A stretch of 64,000 nucleotides of DNA, taken from Acetobacter orleanensis (GTDB lineage Bacteria; Pseudomonadota; Alphaproteobacteria; Acetobacterales; Acetobacteraceae). The notes beneath the pieces are model-generated. The model made no database searches and had not been told where the DNA came from. It was given only the letters and a program-made list of their open reading frames with translations. Shown here in pieces: positions 7,271-17,481 of this stretch. The position numbers and the translations under genes were made by a program. Position 1 is the stretch's first letter, and the number at the start of each line of letters is the position of its first letter. Location: contig NZ_LHZV01000054.1 of the NCBI RefSeq assembly GCF_001581005.1, forward strand, positions 1 to 64,000, in the 5' to 3' direction.

Positions 7271-7748
7271 CTATTGAAACACCATGTTTTAAAAGCACCT
7301 ATCCCACGTGGGCTCGGATAATCCCACGAAATGCCACTAAACCACGGTAGAATAATTGTTGCATGGCAGGTTAATTATAGAGATAGCATCGGGGGTATAT
7401 ATGTGCTCCGTAAGGGGCCAGTTCAGCGTCAGATGATGAATTTCTAAACGGGCTCTTAAAGTCATGATAGAGGTCTGACCTAAATAAAATACATCGTAGT
7501 CAAAAATATTGTAAAAAATACCATCTCCAAAAATTTGTTGTTGTAAATAAAGAATAGCATTCCTGCGATGGTTCAATCTATGCAGGGTTGAGAGGCTGTC
7601 GCGCGTAAGTGATACGGCCCAGAGTGCCCAGTTTCTTGTCTTTTGTCGCATGTTTGCCAATCCAAACGCCAGAATGGGAAACAAAAAAGAGCTTTGCGGT
7701 CGCACGAGGTATGCGTCCGCATCGCTCTTTTTCTTGCAGGGGGAAATT
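7257..7748. other. Junction between the Mu-like element and host DNA
   Basis: About 490 bp with no convincing gene. It contains a perfect 10-bp palindrome CCCACGTGGG (7303-7312) and a second ATCCCACG at 7321, 20 bp after the first copy at 7301. AT-rich DNA follows. The right boundary of the element probably lies here, but I could not identify a target-site duplication because the left end is outside the window. A weak minus-strand ORF is listed separately. Confidence 0.5.
7337..7705 (-). CDS. Doubtful hypothetical ORF
   Basis: A 122-residue open frame with ordinary amino acid composition (LNHRRNAILYLQQQIFGDG, then a Tyr/Phe/Asp-rich stretch) in low-GC DNA next to the presumed element end. 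I recognise no family. It might be the stub of a host gene interrupted by the element, or a chance frame. Kept at low confidence because nothing else explains this stretch. Confidence 0.22.
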   Translation of the reverse strand: MRPQSSFLFPILAFGLANMRQKTRNWALWAVSLTRDSLSTLHRLNHRRNAILYLQQQIFGDGIFYNIFDYDVFYLGQTSIMTLRARLEIHHLTLNWPLTEHIYTPDAISIINLPCNNYSTVV

Positions 7749-9170
7749 TTATCCCTGATAGACTGGTCCTGCGGGAAGGAGTTTGCCCGGATTGAGAATA
7801 TGGTGTGGGTCCATGGTGTTTTTCAGGGCTCGCATAACGCTGAGGGCCCCGGAACCATGTTCCGTTTCAAGAAAATCCAGCTTGCCCATACCCACGCCGT
7901 GCTCGCCGCTGCATGATCCACCAAGGGCAAGAGCTCGGGCGACAATTTTCTTGTCCAACTCCCACGCTTGTGCGTGCCCCTTCGGCGTGTCTTCCGTAAT
8001 AATCAGGGTATGGAAGTTTCCATCGCCAACATGGCCTAAGAGCGGGGCGCGGAGGCCTGAGGCTTTGATATCCTCATAGACCCCATCAATCAGAGTGCCG
8101 AGCCGGGAAATGGGGACAATGCAGTCAGTAGAAATAACACGCGCCTGTGGGGCCAGTGCTTTGGCGGCCCAGAATGCATCATGTCGTGCTTTCCACAGCA
8201 GAGACCGTTCTTCCGGACTATTGGCCCATGCAAAACCCAGACCATTATTGGCTTCGACAAGTGCTTCCGTAGCACTTACCTGTTCCTGTACAGCGGCAGG
8301 CGCACCGGAGAATTCAAAAAATAACGTGGTTAGCGGGCGATAACCTTCCAGCTTGGAAAATTGGATGGAGGCTTGCATCTGCACAGCGTCCATCAGCTCC
8401 ACGCGCGTGATGGGAATACCGCACTGAATGATTTCCATGGCGGTCTGCACGGCATCATGCAGATTTTCAAACTGGCAGACTGCAGCAGATAATGTTTCAG
8501 GGCGTCCATGTAGTTTTAACTGAACTTCCGTGATGACGCCCAATGTGCCTTCTGACCCGATAAATAGGGATGTCAGATCATACCCGGTGGAAGACTTCCG
8601 CACACGGCCGCCTGTGTGAATAATTTCACCAGTTGCCAGAACAACAGTGAGTCCAAGAACGTTTTCTTTCATGGTGCCGTACCGTACTGCGGCAGTACCG
8701 GAGGCTCGGGTGGCACACATGCCGCCGAGCGTGGCTTCACCTCCCGGATCCACCGGGAAGAAGAGCCCCGTATCGCGGATCTGGGTATTCAGGCTCTGGC
8801 GCGTCAGTCCTGCCTGTATGCGGCAGTCGAGATCCTCTGCATTCACCGCAAGAATGGCGGTCATACGGGAGAGATCAAGACTAATGGCGTGTTCCGGTGG
8901 TACCACATGCCCTTCTACTGAAGTGCCTGCACCAAAGGCGACGACCGGCACCCGTTCCGCATGGCAGGCCCGCAGAACGGTCGAGACATCTTGTGTGCTT
9001 TCTGCAAAAACTACGGCGTCTGGCAAGCGGGCCGTACTCATCGCCTCGCCATGGCTATGTTCTTCCCGCACGGAAGGCGAGGTGCTGATCTGCGCATCCA
9101 TTGTGGTGCGTAGTGTGGTCAGAACAGCGTGCAGACGGTCTGCGGCAGAGGCGGAGTTTTCAGGCATCAC
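7749..9170 (-). CDS. dld: FAD-linked D-lactate dehydrogenase (cytochrome type)
   Basis: A 473-residue flavoprotein of the FAD_binding_4/FAD-oxidase C family. It should oxidise D-lactate (or another 2-hydroxy acid) to the keto acid and feed electrons to the respiratory chain. The FAD-binding signature is clear: VVAFGAGTSVEGH, FFPVDPGGEATLGG, and IGSEGTLGVITEV. The C-terminal half has LGHVGDGNFHTLI and CSGEHGVGMGK, and ends DPHHILNPGKLLP. Sequence layout fits the yeast Dld1-type enzyme better than glycolate oxidase GlcD, but substrate cannot be settled by eye. It stands alone on the minus strand. The window also carries an L-lactate permease, consistent with lactate use. Confidence 0.88.
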   Translation of the reverse strand: MMPENSASAADRLHAVLTTLRTTMDAQISTSPSVREEHSHGEAMSTARLPDAVVFAESTQDVSTVLRACHAERVPVVAFGAGTSVEGHVVPPEHAISLDLSRMTAILAVNAEDLDCRIQAGLTRQSLNTQIRDTGLFFPVDPGGEATLGGMCATRASGTAAVRYGTMKENVLGLTVVLATGEIIHTGGRVRKSSTGYDLTSLFIGSEGTLGVITEVQLKLHGRPETLSAAVCQFENLHDAVQTAMEIIQCGIPITRVELMDAVQMQASIQFSKLEGYRPLTTLFFEFSGAPAAVQEQVSATEALVEANNGLGFAWANSPEERSLLWKARHDAFWAAKALAPQARVISTDCIVPISRLGTLIDGVYEDIKASGLRAPLLGHVGDGNFHTLIITEDTPKGHAQAWELDKKIVARALALGGSCSGEHGVGMGKLDFLETEHGSGALSVMRALKNTMDPHHILNPGKLLPAGPVYQG

Positions 9171-9278
9171 GAAATATCCAGAAAGGAAAATAGGCTATCA
9201 CAGTCTGCTTTCATAAAGCAGAATGGCCATTTGGTAAAATTTTCGGCTTTTCTGGACTGATTTGTGTCGCTTGGAAAA

Positions 9279-10046
9279 CTACGTCTTCTGTAACGTTTTC
9301 CGGGCTAACCCCTGTTTCAGAAGGGTTTCTGTGGCCTCCACCAGCGCGCGCCCACTGGCTTCATCCCGCGCAGGTGCTGGGAAGCGCGGGGCAAGACGGA
9401 TCTGGTAGCACATAGGTAATGGGGGGCGGCGCAGGAATGGCCAGCCCTGAGACAGATAGGGTGAATCCGTCTCAATCAATAGAGGCTGCACGGCGGACCG
9501 GGTGCGTTGTGCAATGGCGGCAAAGCCGGGCTGAAACGCCCCCTGTTCCGCACCGACGCGGGAGCGCGTGCCTTCGGGGAAAAGGAGAAGCTGGCAGCCT
9601 TCTTTCAGGCTTTCCGTTGCGGGAGAAATTAGTTTTAGTAAACTATCATGCCGAACATAGCCTGCGGTGCGCAACGTGCTGCCTAGTGTTGGACGGTCCC
9701 AGATGGAGGCCTTGGTAACGCAGATCAACCGGGGCAGAGCTGCCGCCAGAATTAGGCTGTCGAGACGCGAGGGATGATTAGCAACCAGCACAAGCCCTGT
9801 CTCATTTCGTAACGGGACAAGCTCTGTCAGGTCGCATTTTAGAATATCCATATGGTCGAGAAAGCGGACAGCACGTCGTGCCACAGTATAAAGCCAGCGT
9901 CGTGCTATGCGTCTTCTTCGTGGGCCTTCTGGCAAAAAGCACCGCAGCACGCAGGTTCCCGCGTCCAATGTGAGAAAAATAGCGGCAATTCCCAGCAGGG
10001 CAGCGTAAAAGCGCACACAGGCACTTAAAGCAGAGAAGCGGAACAT
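9279..10046 (-). CDS. plsC: Lysophospholipid acyltransferase (PlsC family)
   Basis: A 255-residue membrane-bound acyltransferase that transfers an acyl chain to 1-acylglycerol-3-phosphate or a related lipid. The catalytic NHPSRLD (HX4D, residues 90-96) and the phosphate-binding FPEGTR (156-161) are both intact. A hydrophobic N-terminal helix (about 8-34) anchors it. Start set at 10046, giving MFRFSALSA followed directly by the anchor; a longer frame upstream overlaps the region before it but lacks family sequence. It lies 69 bp after the peptide ABC operon on the same strand and may share its transcript. Confidence 0.87.
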   Translation of the reverse strand: MFRFSALSACVRFYAALLGIAAIFLTLDAGTCVLRCFLPEGPRRRRIARRWLYTVARRAVRFLDHMDILKCDLTELVPLRNETGLVLVANHPSRLDSLILAAALPRLICVTKASIWDRPTLGSTLRTAGYVRHDSLLKLISPATESLKEGCQLLLFPEGTRSRVGAEQGAFQPGFAAIAQRTRSAVQPLLIETDSPYLSQGWPFLRRPPLPMCYQIRLAPRFPAPARDEASGRALVEATETLLKQGLARKTLQKT

Positions 10047-10114
10047 GCAGGTTCGGGCTTTATCCGTCAGAGTGGTCGCCCTCCGGCTGAGGGCTTTTCT
10101 GCATACTGGCCCGC

Positions 10115-11151
10115 TCAGCCTTCTGCCAGCGGAAAATGACAGGCCACGGAATGGCCCGGCTCTATTACGTGCAGGGCTGGTTCTTCCACCCGGCAACGGT
10201 CCTGCACAAAAGGGCAGCGTGTGTGAAAGCGGCAGCCAGCCGGACGCGCCACAGGGCTCGGAATATCGCCGCCCAGTGGGGCCGCGCGGGCCGCACCGAC
10301 CACAGGGCGTGGGACTGCGGCGGTCAGGGCGGCGGAGTAAGGGTGGGCCGGGCTGTGCAGCACCGCGTCTGTTTCCCCCAGTTCCACTACAGCGCCGAGA
10401 TACATCACGGCCACGCTGGTGGAAATCTGCCGCACGACGGCCAGATCATGCGCAATAAAGACATAGGTCAACCCCAGCCGGGCCTGAAGGTCGGCAAACA
10501 GATTGACAATCTGCGCCTGCACGGAAACATCCAGCGCGGAAACAGGTTCATCCGCCACAACCAACCGGGGGGAAAGTGCGAGTGCACGAGCAATGTTGAT
10601 GCGCTGCCTCTGTCCGCCGGAAAATTCATGCGCGTAACGCTCCAGCGCGCTAACGGGCAGGCTGACCAGATCCATCAATTCATGCAGGCGCGCCGTAATG
10701 GTTGCGCGGGAGCGTTTGCGTCCGTCCGGGTCGGGATGCACGCGGAGTGGCTCTGCCAGTAGGTCTCCAATGCGTCGGCGAGGATTGAGGGAGGCGTAGG
10801 AATCCTGAAACACCATCTGCATCTGCTGACGGAGCGGACGGAGGGCACGTTCCTTCAGAGCCGTAATGTCCTGCCCTTCAAATAGGATCTCGCCGGAGGA
10901 CACATCGGTCAGCCGCAGCAGGCACCGGCCGAGTGTGGATTTGCCGCACCCGGACTCTCCCACCAGCCCCAGCACTTCTCCGGGCATGACGGAGAGTGAG
11001 ATGCCATCAACCGCTTTCAGGGTCTGTCCACGCGGCAGATGATAGGTCTTGCGCACATCCCGCACGTCCAGCAGCGGTCTGGCACTGGCACTGGCACTGG
11101 CACTGGCACTGGCACTGGCATCTGGCGTGATGGCCGTGTCTGAGCGGCGGG

Positions 11152-11155
<4 letters not shown>
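10115..11155 (-). CDS. Oligopeptide ABC transporter ATPase (DppF/OppF type)
   Basis: A 346-residue ATPase energising peptide import. Walker A is GESGCGKST (66-74), the signature is FSGGQRQR (178-185) and Walker B is LVVADEP (198-204). The C-terminal oligopeptide-transporter extension carries the Cys pattern CRFHTRCPF...RC. Near the N-terminus residues 13-25 are an Ala-Ser run encoded by a perfect hexanucleotide tandem repeat, which is not part of the fold. The ATG overlaps the stop of the preceding ATPase gene by 4 bp. Confidence 0.92.
11081..11120. repeat. Hexanucleotide tandem repeat (GGCACT), 6.7 copies
   Basis: Six perfect GGCACT units plus GGCA, inside the 5' end of the DppF-type gene, where it encodes an alternating Ala-Ser linker. 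Because the unit is 6 bp, copy-number change would lengthen or shorten the linker without breaking frame. Confidence 0.95.
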
Positions 11156-12340
<1,185 letters not shown>

Positions 12341-12351
<11 letters not shown>

Positions 12352-13315
12352 CACGCACCCTCGGGTCCAGAAACAGATAGAGGACATCCACCACCGCGTT
12401 GGCCAGCACAACAAACACGGCGGAATACATCACGGTGGCCATAATCAGCGGCAGGTCCAAATTGGTCAGCGCCTGATAGGTCAGCCGCCCCACGCCGGGC
12501 AGACCAAACACCACTTCCGTCAGCAGGGCGCCGCCCCCTACAAGCTGCGCGAAATCCAGCCCGAAGAGGGAGACAAAGGTAATCATGGAGGTGCGCAGCC
12601 CATGCCGCAGTAGGATACGGGTGGGGGAAAGTCCCTTGGCCCGCGCGGTGCGCATGAAGTCCTCGCCGGACAGGGCAACCAGATCGGCCCGCAGTACCCG
12701 GCTGTAAATGCCGATAAACATGACGGCCAGCACGATCCACGGAATGACCAGCGCCTTGAACCAGCCCCACGGGTTTTCTGTCAGCGGCACGTAGCCCAGC
12801 CCCGGCACCCATGAGAACAGCCATGTGTCATGATACCGGCTCTGTGTGATGAGGTTGGCAACCTGTCCCAACCAGAATACCGGCATGGAAATCCCAACCA
12901 GCCCCAGCATCATCAGGCTTCGGTCTGTCCATGTGCCTTTCAGGGCGGCGGCAAGGGTGCCCATGGCGATGGACAATACAACCCAGATCACCGCCGCGCC
13001 GCAGACCAGAGAAACCGTAACCGGAGCCGCACGGGCAATTTCCGGCACGACCAGTTCGCCTCGGTCCACGTAGGATGCAAGGTCCTGCGTGATGAACAGC
13101 TTTTTCATCATGGTGGCGTACTGCACGGGCAGCGGGCGGTCGAACCCGTATTCCTGCCGGACTTTTTCCATGGTCTGGGGGGAGGCGTTGCGTCCAGCAA
13201 TGCGCGCCGTCGGGTCAGCTCCGGGTGTGGCGAAAAAGACCAGAAACACCAGGGCGGAAATGCCGAATAGGACAAACACGGTCTGCCCAAGCCGACGGAG
13301 CAGGGCTATCATCAT
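12341..13315 (-). CDS. Oligopeptide ABC transporter permease (DppB type)
   Basis: A 324-residue inner-membrane permease. The DppB features are the N-terminal helix followed by a PGADPTARIAGRNAS segment, the QEYGFDRPLPVQY segment, and about six membrane helices. The coupling region (RTARAKGLSPTRILLRHGLR) contacts the ATPases. It lies 13 bp after the DppC-type gene and overlaps the DppD-type start. The usual order in this family is B before C; here B follows C. Confidence 0.9.
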
Positions 13316-13328
13316 GCGTCAGCCCTCC

Positions 13329-14330
13329 TCATGAAGACCGCCGGGCGGAATCCCGCACATCCAGCGCATCCCGCAGACCGTCCCCCAGAATGTTCAGCGC
13401 CAGCACCACGAGCACAATGGCCAGACCGGGGGCAATAGCGACCATCGGGCGCGTGTAGATCAGCCCCTCGCCGTCCTGAATGATGGTGCCCCATGAGGCG
13501 GCCGGAGCCTGCACACCAATGGAGAGGAAGGACAGAGCACTTTCCGCCAGCAAGGAAAGCGCCATGAGCAACGGCCCCAGTACCACCAGCGTAGTGGTCA
13601 CGTTCGGCAGAATATCAAACAGCACAATGCGCCAGCGGGGCACGCCAAGGCAGCGCGCCGCCGTGACAAATTCGGCTTGCCGCAGCGCCAGCACCCGGCC
13701 CCGGATGGGCCGTGCGGCATAAGGCACATAGACCAGCGCGATAATGACAATGGGGATCAGCAGACTATCCGCCTCCACCACAAACGGCCCTAACTTCAGC
13801 CCCTGACTGACTGTGACAATGGAGAGCGAAATGGCGAACAGATAGACCGGCACCGCCCACATGATATCCATCAGGCGAGAGAGTATGACATCCACCAGAC
13901 CGCCGAAAAATCCGGCGGCAATGCCAGCAGCCGCGGCCAGAAGCAGGCAGAGCACCGCCGCACAGGCGGCAATCAGCAGGGAATTCCGGCCGCCGTAGAG
14001 GAGACGCGCCGCCACATCCCGTCCCTGACTATCCGCCCCCAGCAGATAGGCCGCATGGCCGGTCGGCCCGATGGGGCTGAGGCCCAGATGCAGCGGGTTA
14101 TCGTTCGGCTGCATGATATCTACCTCATGCCTGCCCAGCAGGATGCTACCAGCGACATTGGAGGTGAATGGGTCTGTCCGGGCAATATCCCGCGCATAAA
14201 GCGGAGCCAGCGCACAACTCAGGGTGATCAGCGCCAGCACGGCAAAAGCCACCATGGCGGCGCGGTTGCGGAGCAGGCCACGCAGGGCCTGTCGCCATGG
14301 GCCGGGTGGGGGAGGAGCTTCAGCCGTCAT
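13329..14330 (-). CDS. Oligopeptide ABC transporter permease (DppC type)
   Basis: A 333-residue permease with an N-terminal cytoplasmic segment, a first helix (MVAFAVLALITLSCALAPLY) and the DppC hallmark HLLGTD-like motif written here as YLLGADSQGRD. Several further helices and the EFVTAARCLGVPRWRI coupling segment follow. Its start overlaps the stop of the binding-protein gene by 4 bp (ATGA), so the two are translationally coupled. Confidence 0.9.
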   Translation of the reverse strand: MTAEAPPPPGPWRQALRGLLRNRAAMVAFAVLALITLSCALAPLYARDIARTDPFTSNVAGSILLGRHEVDIMQPNDNPLHLGLSPIGPTGHAAYLLGADSQGRDVAARLLYGGRNSLLIAACAAVLCLLLAAAAGIAAGFFGGLVDVILSRLMDIMWAVPVYLFAISLSIVTVSQGLKLGPFVVEADSLLIPIVIIALVYVPYAARPIRGRVLALRQAEFVTAARCLGVPRWRIVLFDILPNVTTTLVVLGPLLMALSLLAESALSFLSIGVQAPAASWGTIIQDGEGLIYTRPMVAIAPGLAIVLVVLALNILGDGLRDALDVRDSARRSS

Positions 14331-16066
14331 CGGACCTGAAGCTGGGAGAGGAGGATTTCATCATTGAGTGTTACGATGGCGTTACGCGTGCGTTTTGACA
14401 ACAGGGTGACACGCCTGATCTGCACAAGAGGCACCGCCGGAGCCTGCGCCATCAAGGCGCGATCGACCTCGGCCCAGTCTTTTTCACTCTGTTCCGGGCT
14501 GGTCAGGGCTGTTCTGGCGGCCGTGGTCATCAGCGCATCGATCTCTGGATTGCAGAAAGCCGATATGTTGGGAGAATTATCGGAATGAGGATGGAAACTG
14601 GCGCAGGCAAACAGGGTTTGCAGAAAGCTGGAGGCGGAGGGGTAATCCGCGTTCCATCCTGTCAGGGCAAGCTGAACATGGTTGTCGCTGTTCTGAATGT
14701 AAGGGAACTGCACGGTCTGCGTCAGGCTGCGCACGGTGGCGCTATAGCCAAGGCTGGCCAGTGTGCTGCGAAGTTCCATGGCCATGGCGGCATAGCGTCC
14801 TTCCAGCGGGGCCACGATGGTGATTTTCTGCCCTGCTGTATCACTTTCCCGCACTAGTCTGCGGGCTTCCTCAAGGTCCGGAGCCTGCCACTGGGGTAGT
14901 GGATGCGCGGGGGAGGCTCCCTTGGTATAGGCGCAGTTGGGCACATAACCCGGCGTGCCCTGTGGCAAGAGTTGGCACAACGGGGCCGAAACGGCGGGAC
15001 CGCCATGATAGATGACCATAGCATGGCGGTTAATGGCGTAATTCAGAGCCTGCCGTGCCTTGAGGGAATTGAAAGGCGGTAGCCGCACATTCAGGGCGGC
15101 GTAATAATAGAGCAGCAGTGTGTAAATCTGTACCTGTCCGGCGTAACGACTACCGACTTCGCCCAGACGGTCCAGCGGTAAATCTTCATACATCCAGTCA
15201 TACTGGCCATTTTCAATGGCCGTTACTTCGCCTTCCGTGTCCAGCCCGAAGGTGACCTGCATGGTGTCCGGGTATCCGGCAGGTTGTGCGTCATGTGCCC
15301 ATTCCTGAAAATATGGATTGCGTTCCAGCACCATTCCGGTCGCCGGGTCATAAGACGTCACACGGTAGGGGCCAGTACCCGGAGGGGCGGTGTTGCCGGT
15401 ATCATGCGGTGGCGTGCTGGCCGGAACAATGGCGGCATGGAACCAAGCCAGACGGTCCAGAAATTCCGCATCCGGTTCCGTCAGATGGAAGGTAATGGTG
15501 CGTGTGGCGGCATCTGTCTCTATACCCCCTGCAAGCGTGCAATGCGCCGGATCATGCAGGCAGGCATCCGCCCCGATGATATGACTGTAATAGGGGCCGG
15601 CGGTTGGACTGCCAACCTTGAACAGACGCCGGAAAGACGCTGCGACATCCTCCACCCCCACAGTCTGACCATCTGAAAAATGCAGATTGGGGCGGAGCGT
15701 AAACCGATAGGTTCGCCCGCCATCTTCCGACTGCGGTACGGTTTCCGCCAGATCGGCAATCACATGCTGTGCTGCGGGGCCGGAAAATTTCGGAAAGGCG
15801 AGTAATCCGTCATAAACCGGCGTTTCAAGCTCTTTGATAAGAGATATATAGGAAACCTGAGGGTCCAGCGTGCCGCCTGAATCTTGCGCCGCCAGCCGCA
15901 GGGTGCCCCCTTTATGCGGATCAGAGGGGAAGTGGACGGCAGCCTGTGGCAAGAGTGGAGTGGCGCTAGGTTGAGCATGCAAAGCGGAAACTTGGTCTGC
16001 CACGGCAAGCAGAGCCGTCAGCACACATCCCGCATGAAAAAACCGTTTCTGCACTCTGTTCTCCAC
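14327..16066 (-). CDS. Extracellular peptide-binding protein (SBP family 5)
   Basis: A 579-residue periplasmic solute receptor of the DppA/OppA family, first gene of the operon. Residues 1-32 look like a Sec signal ending near ALHAQ. Family phrases include GGTLRLAAQDSGGTLDPQ, YRFTLRPNLHFSDGQTVGVEDVAASF, and PFNSLKARQALNYAINR. The ligand is probably a peptide, but family 5 proteins also bind other solutes such as nickel or glutathione, so this is not settled. The longest form starts at 16066; no nearby operator is evident. Confidence 0.9.
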   Translation of the reverse strand: MENRVQKRFFHAGCVLTALLAVADQVSALHAQPSATPLLPQAAVHFPSDPHKGGTLRLAAQDSGGTLDPQVSYISLIKELETPVYDGLLAFPKFSGPAAQHVIADLAETVPQSEDGGRTYRFTLRPNLHFSDGQTVGVEDVAASFRRLFKVGSPTAGPYYSHIIGADACLHDPAHCTLAGGIETDAATRTITFHLTEPDAEFLDRLAWFHAAIVPASTPPHDTGNTAPPGTGPYRVTSYDPATGMVLERNPYFQEWAHDAQPAGYPDTMQVTFGLDTEGEVTAIENGQYDWMYEDLPLDRLGEVGSRYAGQVQIYTLLLYYYAALNVRLPPFNSLKARQALNYAINRHAMVIYHGGPAVSAPLCQLLPQGTPGYVPNCAYTKGASPAHPLPQWQAPDLEEARRLVRESDTAGQKITIVAPLEGRYAAMAMELRSTLASLGYSATVRSLTQTVQFPYIQNSDNHVQLALTGWNADYPSASSFLQTLFACASFHPHSDNSPNISAFCNPEIDALMTTAARTALTSPEQSEKDWAEVDRALMAQAPAVPLVQIRRVTLLSKRTRNAIVTLNDEILLSQLQVR

Positions 16067-16161
16067 CCTACAGATCTGGGAAGAACTTAAAAGGGTGCAG
16101 TGTATGGCACAATGCAGAAACCGAAACGTATTATAAAAGCTGTTTTATCCGAGTAGTCTCG

Positions 16162-17274
16162 TCAGGCTTTTGGCACCTCTTGCAAGGCTTCAGGCAATAC
16201 ACGGCCAAACAGTTCCAGTTCCGCCGGGGTGGCGGTCCCAACACGGATCCATGTCTGATATTCGGGAGAGTCAAAGACGCGAATATCCACGCCACGTTGC
16301 GCTAAAGCTGCCTTCATTTTCTCTGCCGAGCGTAACGTATTGACGTAAACGAACGTACCATGACTTTTCAGAAAAGATAATTCATTTTTCTCACAGATAT
16401 CATAAATCATGTTTCGGCATGTTTTAAGGTAAGCAATGGCTCCGGTTAGATAGGTTTTGTCTCCAAGGCAAGCGAGGGCTGCCGCATAACCCGCCTGATT
16501 GCGAGACGTTGTGGTCAGGCTGTAAAGTTGCTTTACCCGATTGGGCTGGGCCAGAATATAGCCAATCCGGAGCCCGGCCATGCCGTAAACTTTTGAGAAT
16601 GTGCGCACGACAATCACATCATGTCCAGAATGAACAAGAGATGAGACTGTCATCTGCTCCGCCATAGGCAAAAGTTCAAAATATGCTTCATCCACGACCA
16701 CAGGAATATTTTTGGAAACATCTTTGCAGAAAGAGAGAAGTTTTCCATGGTCCAGCATGGTGCCGGTCGGATTGTTAGGGTTGCAGAGATATACCATGGC
16801 TGTCTGGGGCGTTATGGCGCGACGCAAGGTATCCAGATTGATGGTGTGCTCCGCCAACGGCACATAGCGCACTTCAACACCGCGTCGCTGGGCGTAATTC
16901 AGGTGAGTGGTATAGGTTGGCTGCGGGGCCAGAAGGTGCCCGTTTCGGCCGATGTCGGTGGCAAGGAGGGAGAGCGCATCCAGAGAGCCATTTGATAAAG
17001 CAATTTTATCTCTCTCAAGATTTTCCTGCCGACCAATTTTGTCACGCAGACTATTATCGTCTTCCACATAATACGGGGCTTCTGGCACGCAGGCGATAAT
17101 CGCCTTGCGAGCAGCAGGAGAAGGGCCATAGGGATTTTCTGTTACGTTCAGACGTGCGTGGGGTGCTACAAGTGTTTCCTGTGCCGCCAGAATAGGCCTG
17201 CTTCGTGCCGTCCATAATGCCGGTGCCAGCATACTGCCCGCCTGTATCAGGAAGCGTCTGTTAAACTGTGGCAT
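16162..17274 (-). CDS. PLP aminotransferase (HisC-like) with Tat-type signal
   Basis: A 370-residue class I/II aminotransferase resembling histidinol-phosphate aminotransferase. Visible parts are NPNNPTG (165-171), VVDEAY (D195) and the PLP lysine in TFSKVYGMAGLRIGY (K228). A late Arg in WIRVGT is likely the carboxylate binder. The N-terminus is unusual: NRRFLIQAG then a hydrophobic stretch and an Ala-rich end, which is a twin-arginine export signal. Export of a PLP enzyme folded with cofactor fits the Tat route. It is divergent from a TonB receptor across about 200 bp. Not obviously a histidine biosynthesis gene. Confidence 0.85.
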   Translation of the reverse strand: MPQFNRRFLIQAGSMLAPALWTARSRPILAAQETLVAPHARLNVTENPYGPSPAARKAIIACVPEAPYYVEDDNSLRDKIGRQENLERDKIALSNGSLDALSLLATDIGRNGHLLAPQPTYTTHLNYAQRRGVEVRYVPLAEHTINLDTLRRAITPQTAMVYLCNPNNPTGTMLDHGKLLSFCKDVSKNIPVVVDEAYFELLPMAEQMTVSSLVHSGHDVIVVRTFSKVYGMAGLRIGYILAQPNRVKQLYSLTTTSRNQAGYAAALACLGDKTYLTGAIAYLKTCRNMIYDICEKNELSFLKSHGTFVYVNTLRSAEKMKAALAQRGVDIRVFDSPEYQTWIRVGTATPAELELFGRVLPEALQEVPKA

Positions 17275-17481
17275 GATGATCCTCTATTATAAATTGTTAT
17301 CCATATTTAATGATTGGTACTAAGTCAGAAAATAGTGGAATAATTTTCCTTTTTTGTGAAGTTAAATAAATATAGAAAATCATGGATATTGAATGTCATA
17401 ATAGTTTCACTTTCTATGTGAGACGGATCATTGATAACAAGCGCGTGATTTTTCATTTCTTAATATGCTTTGGAACCACGC

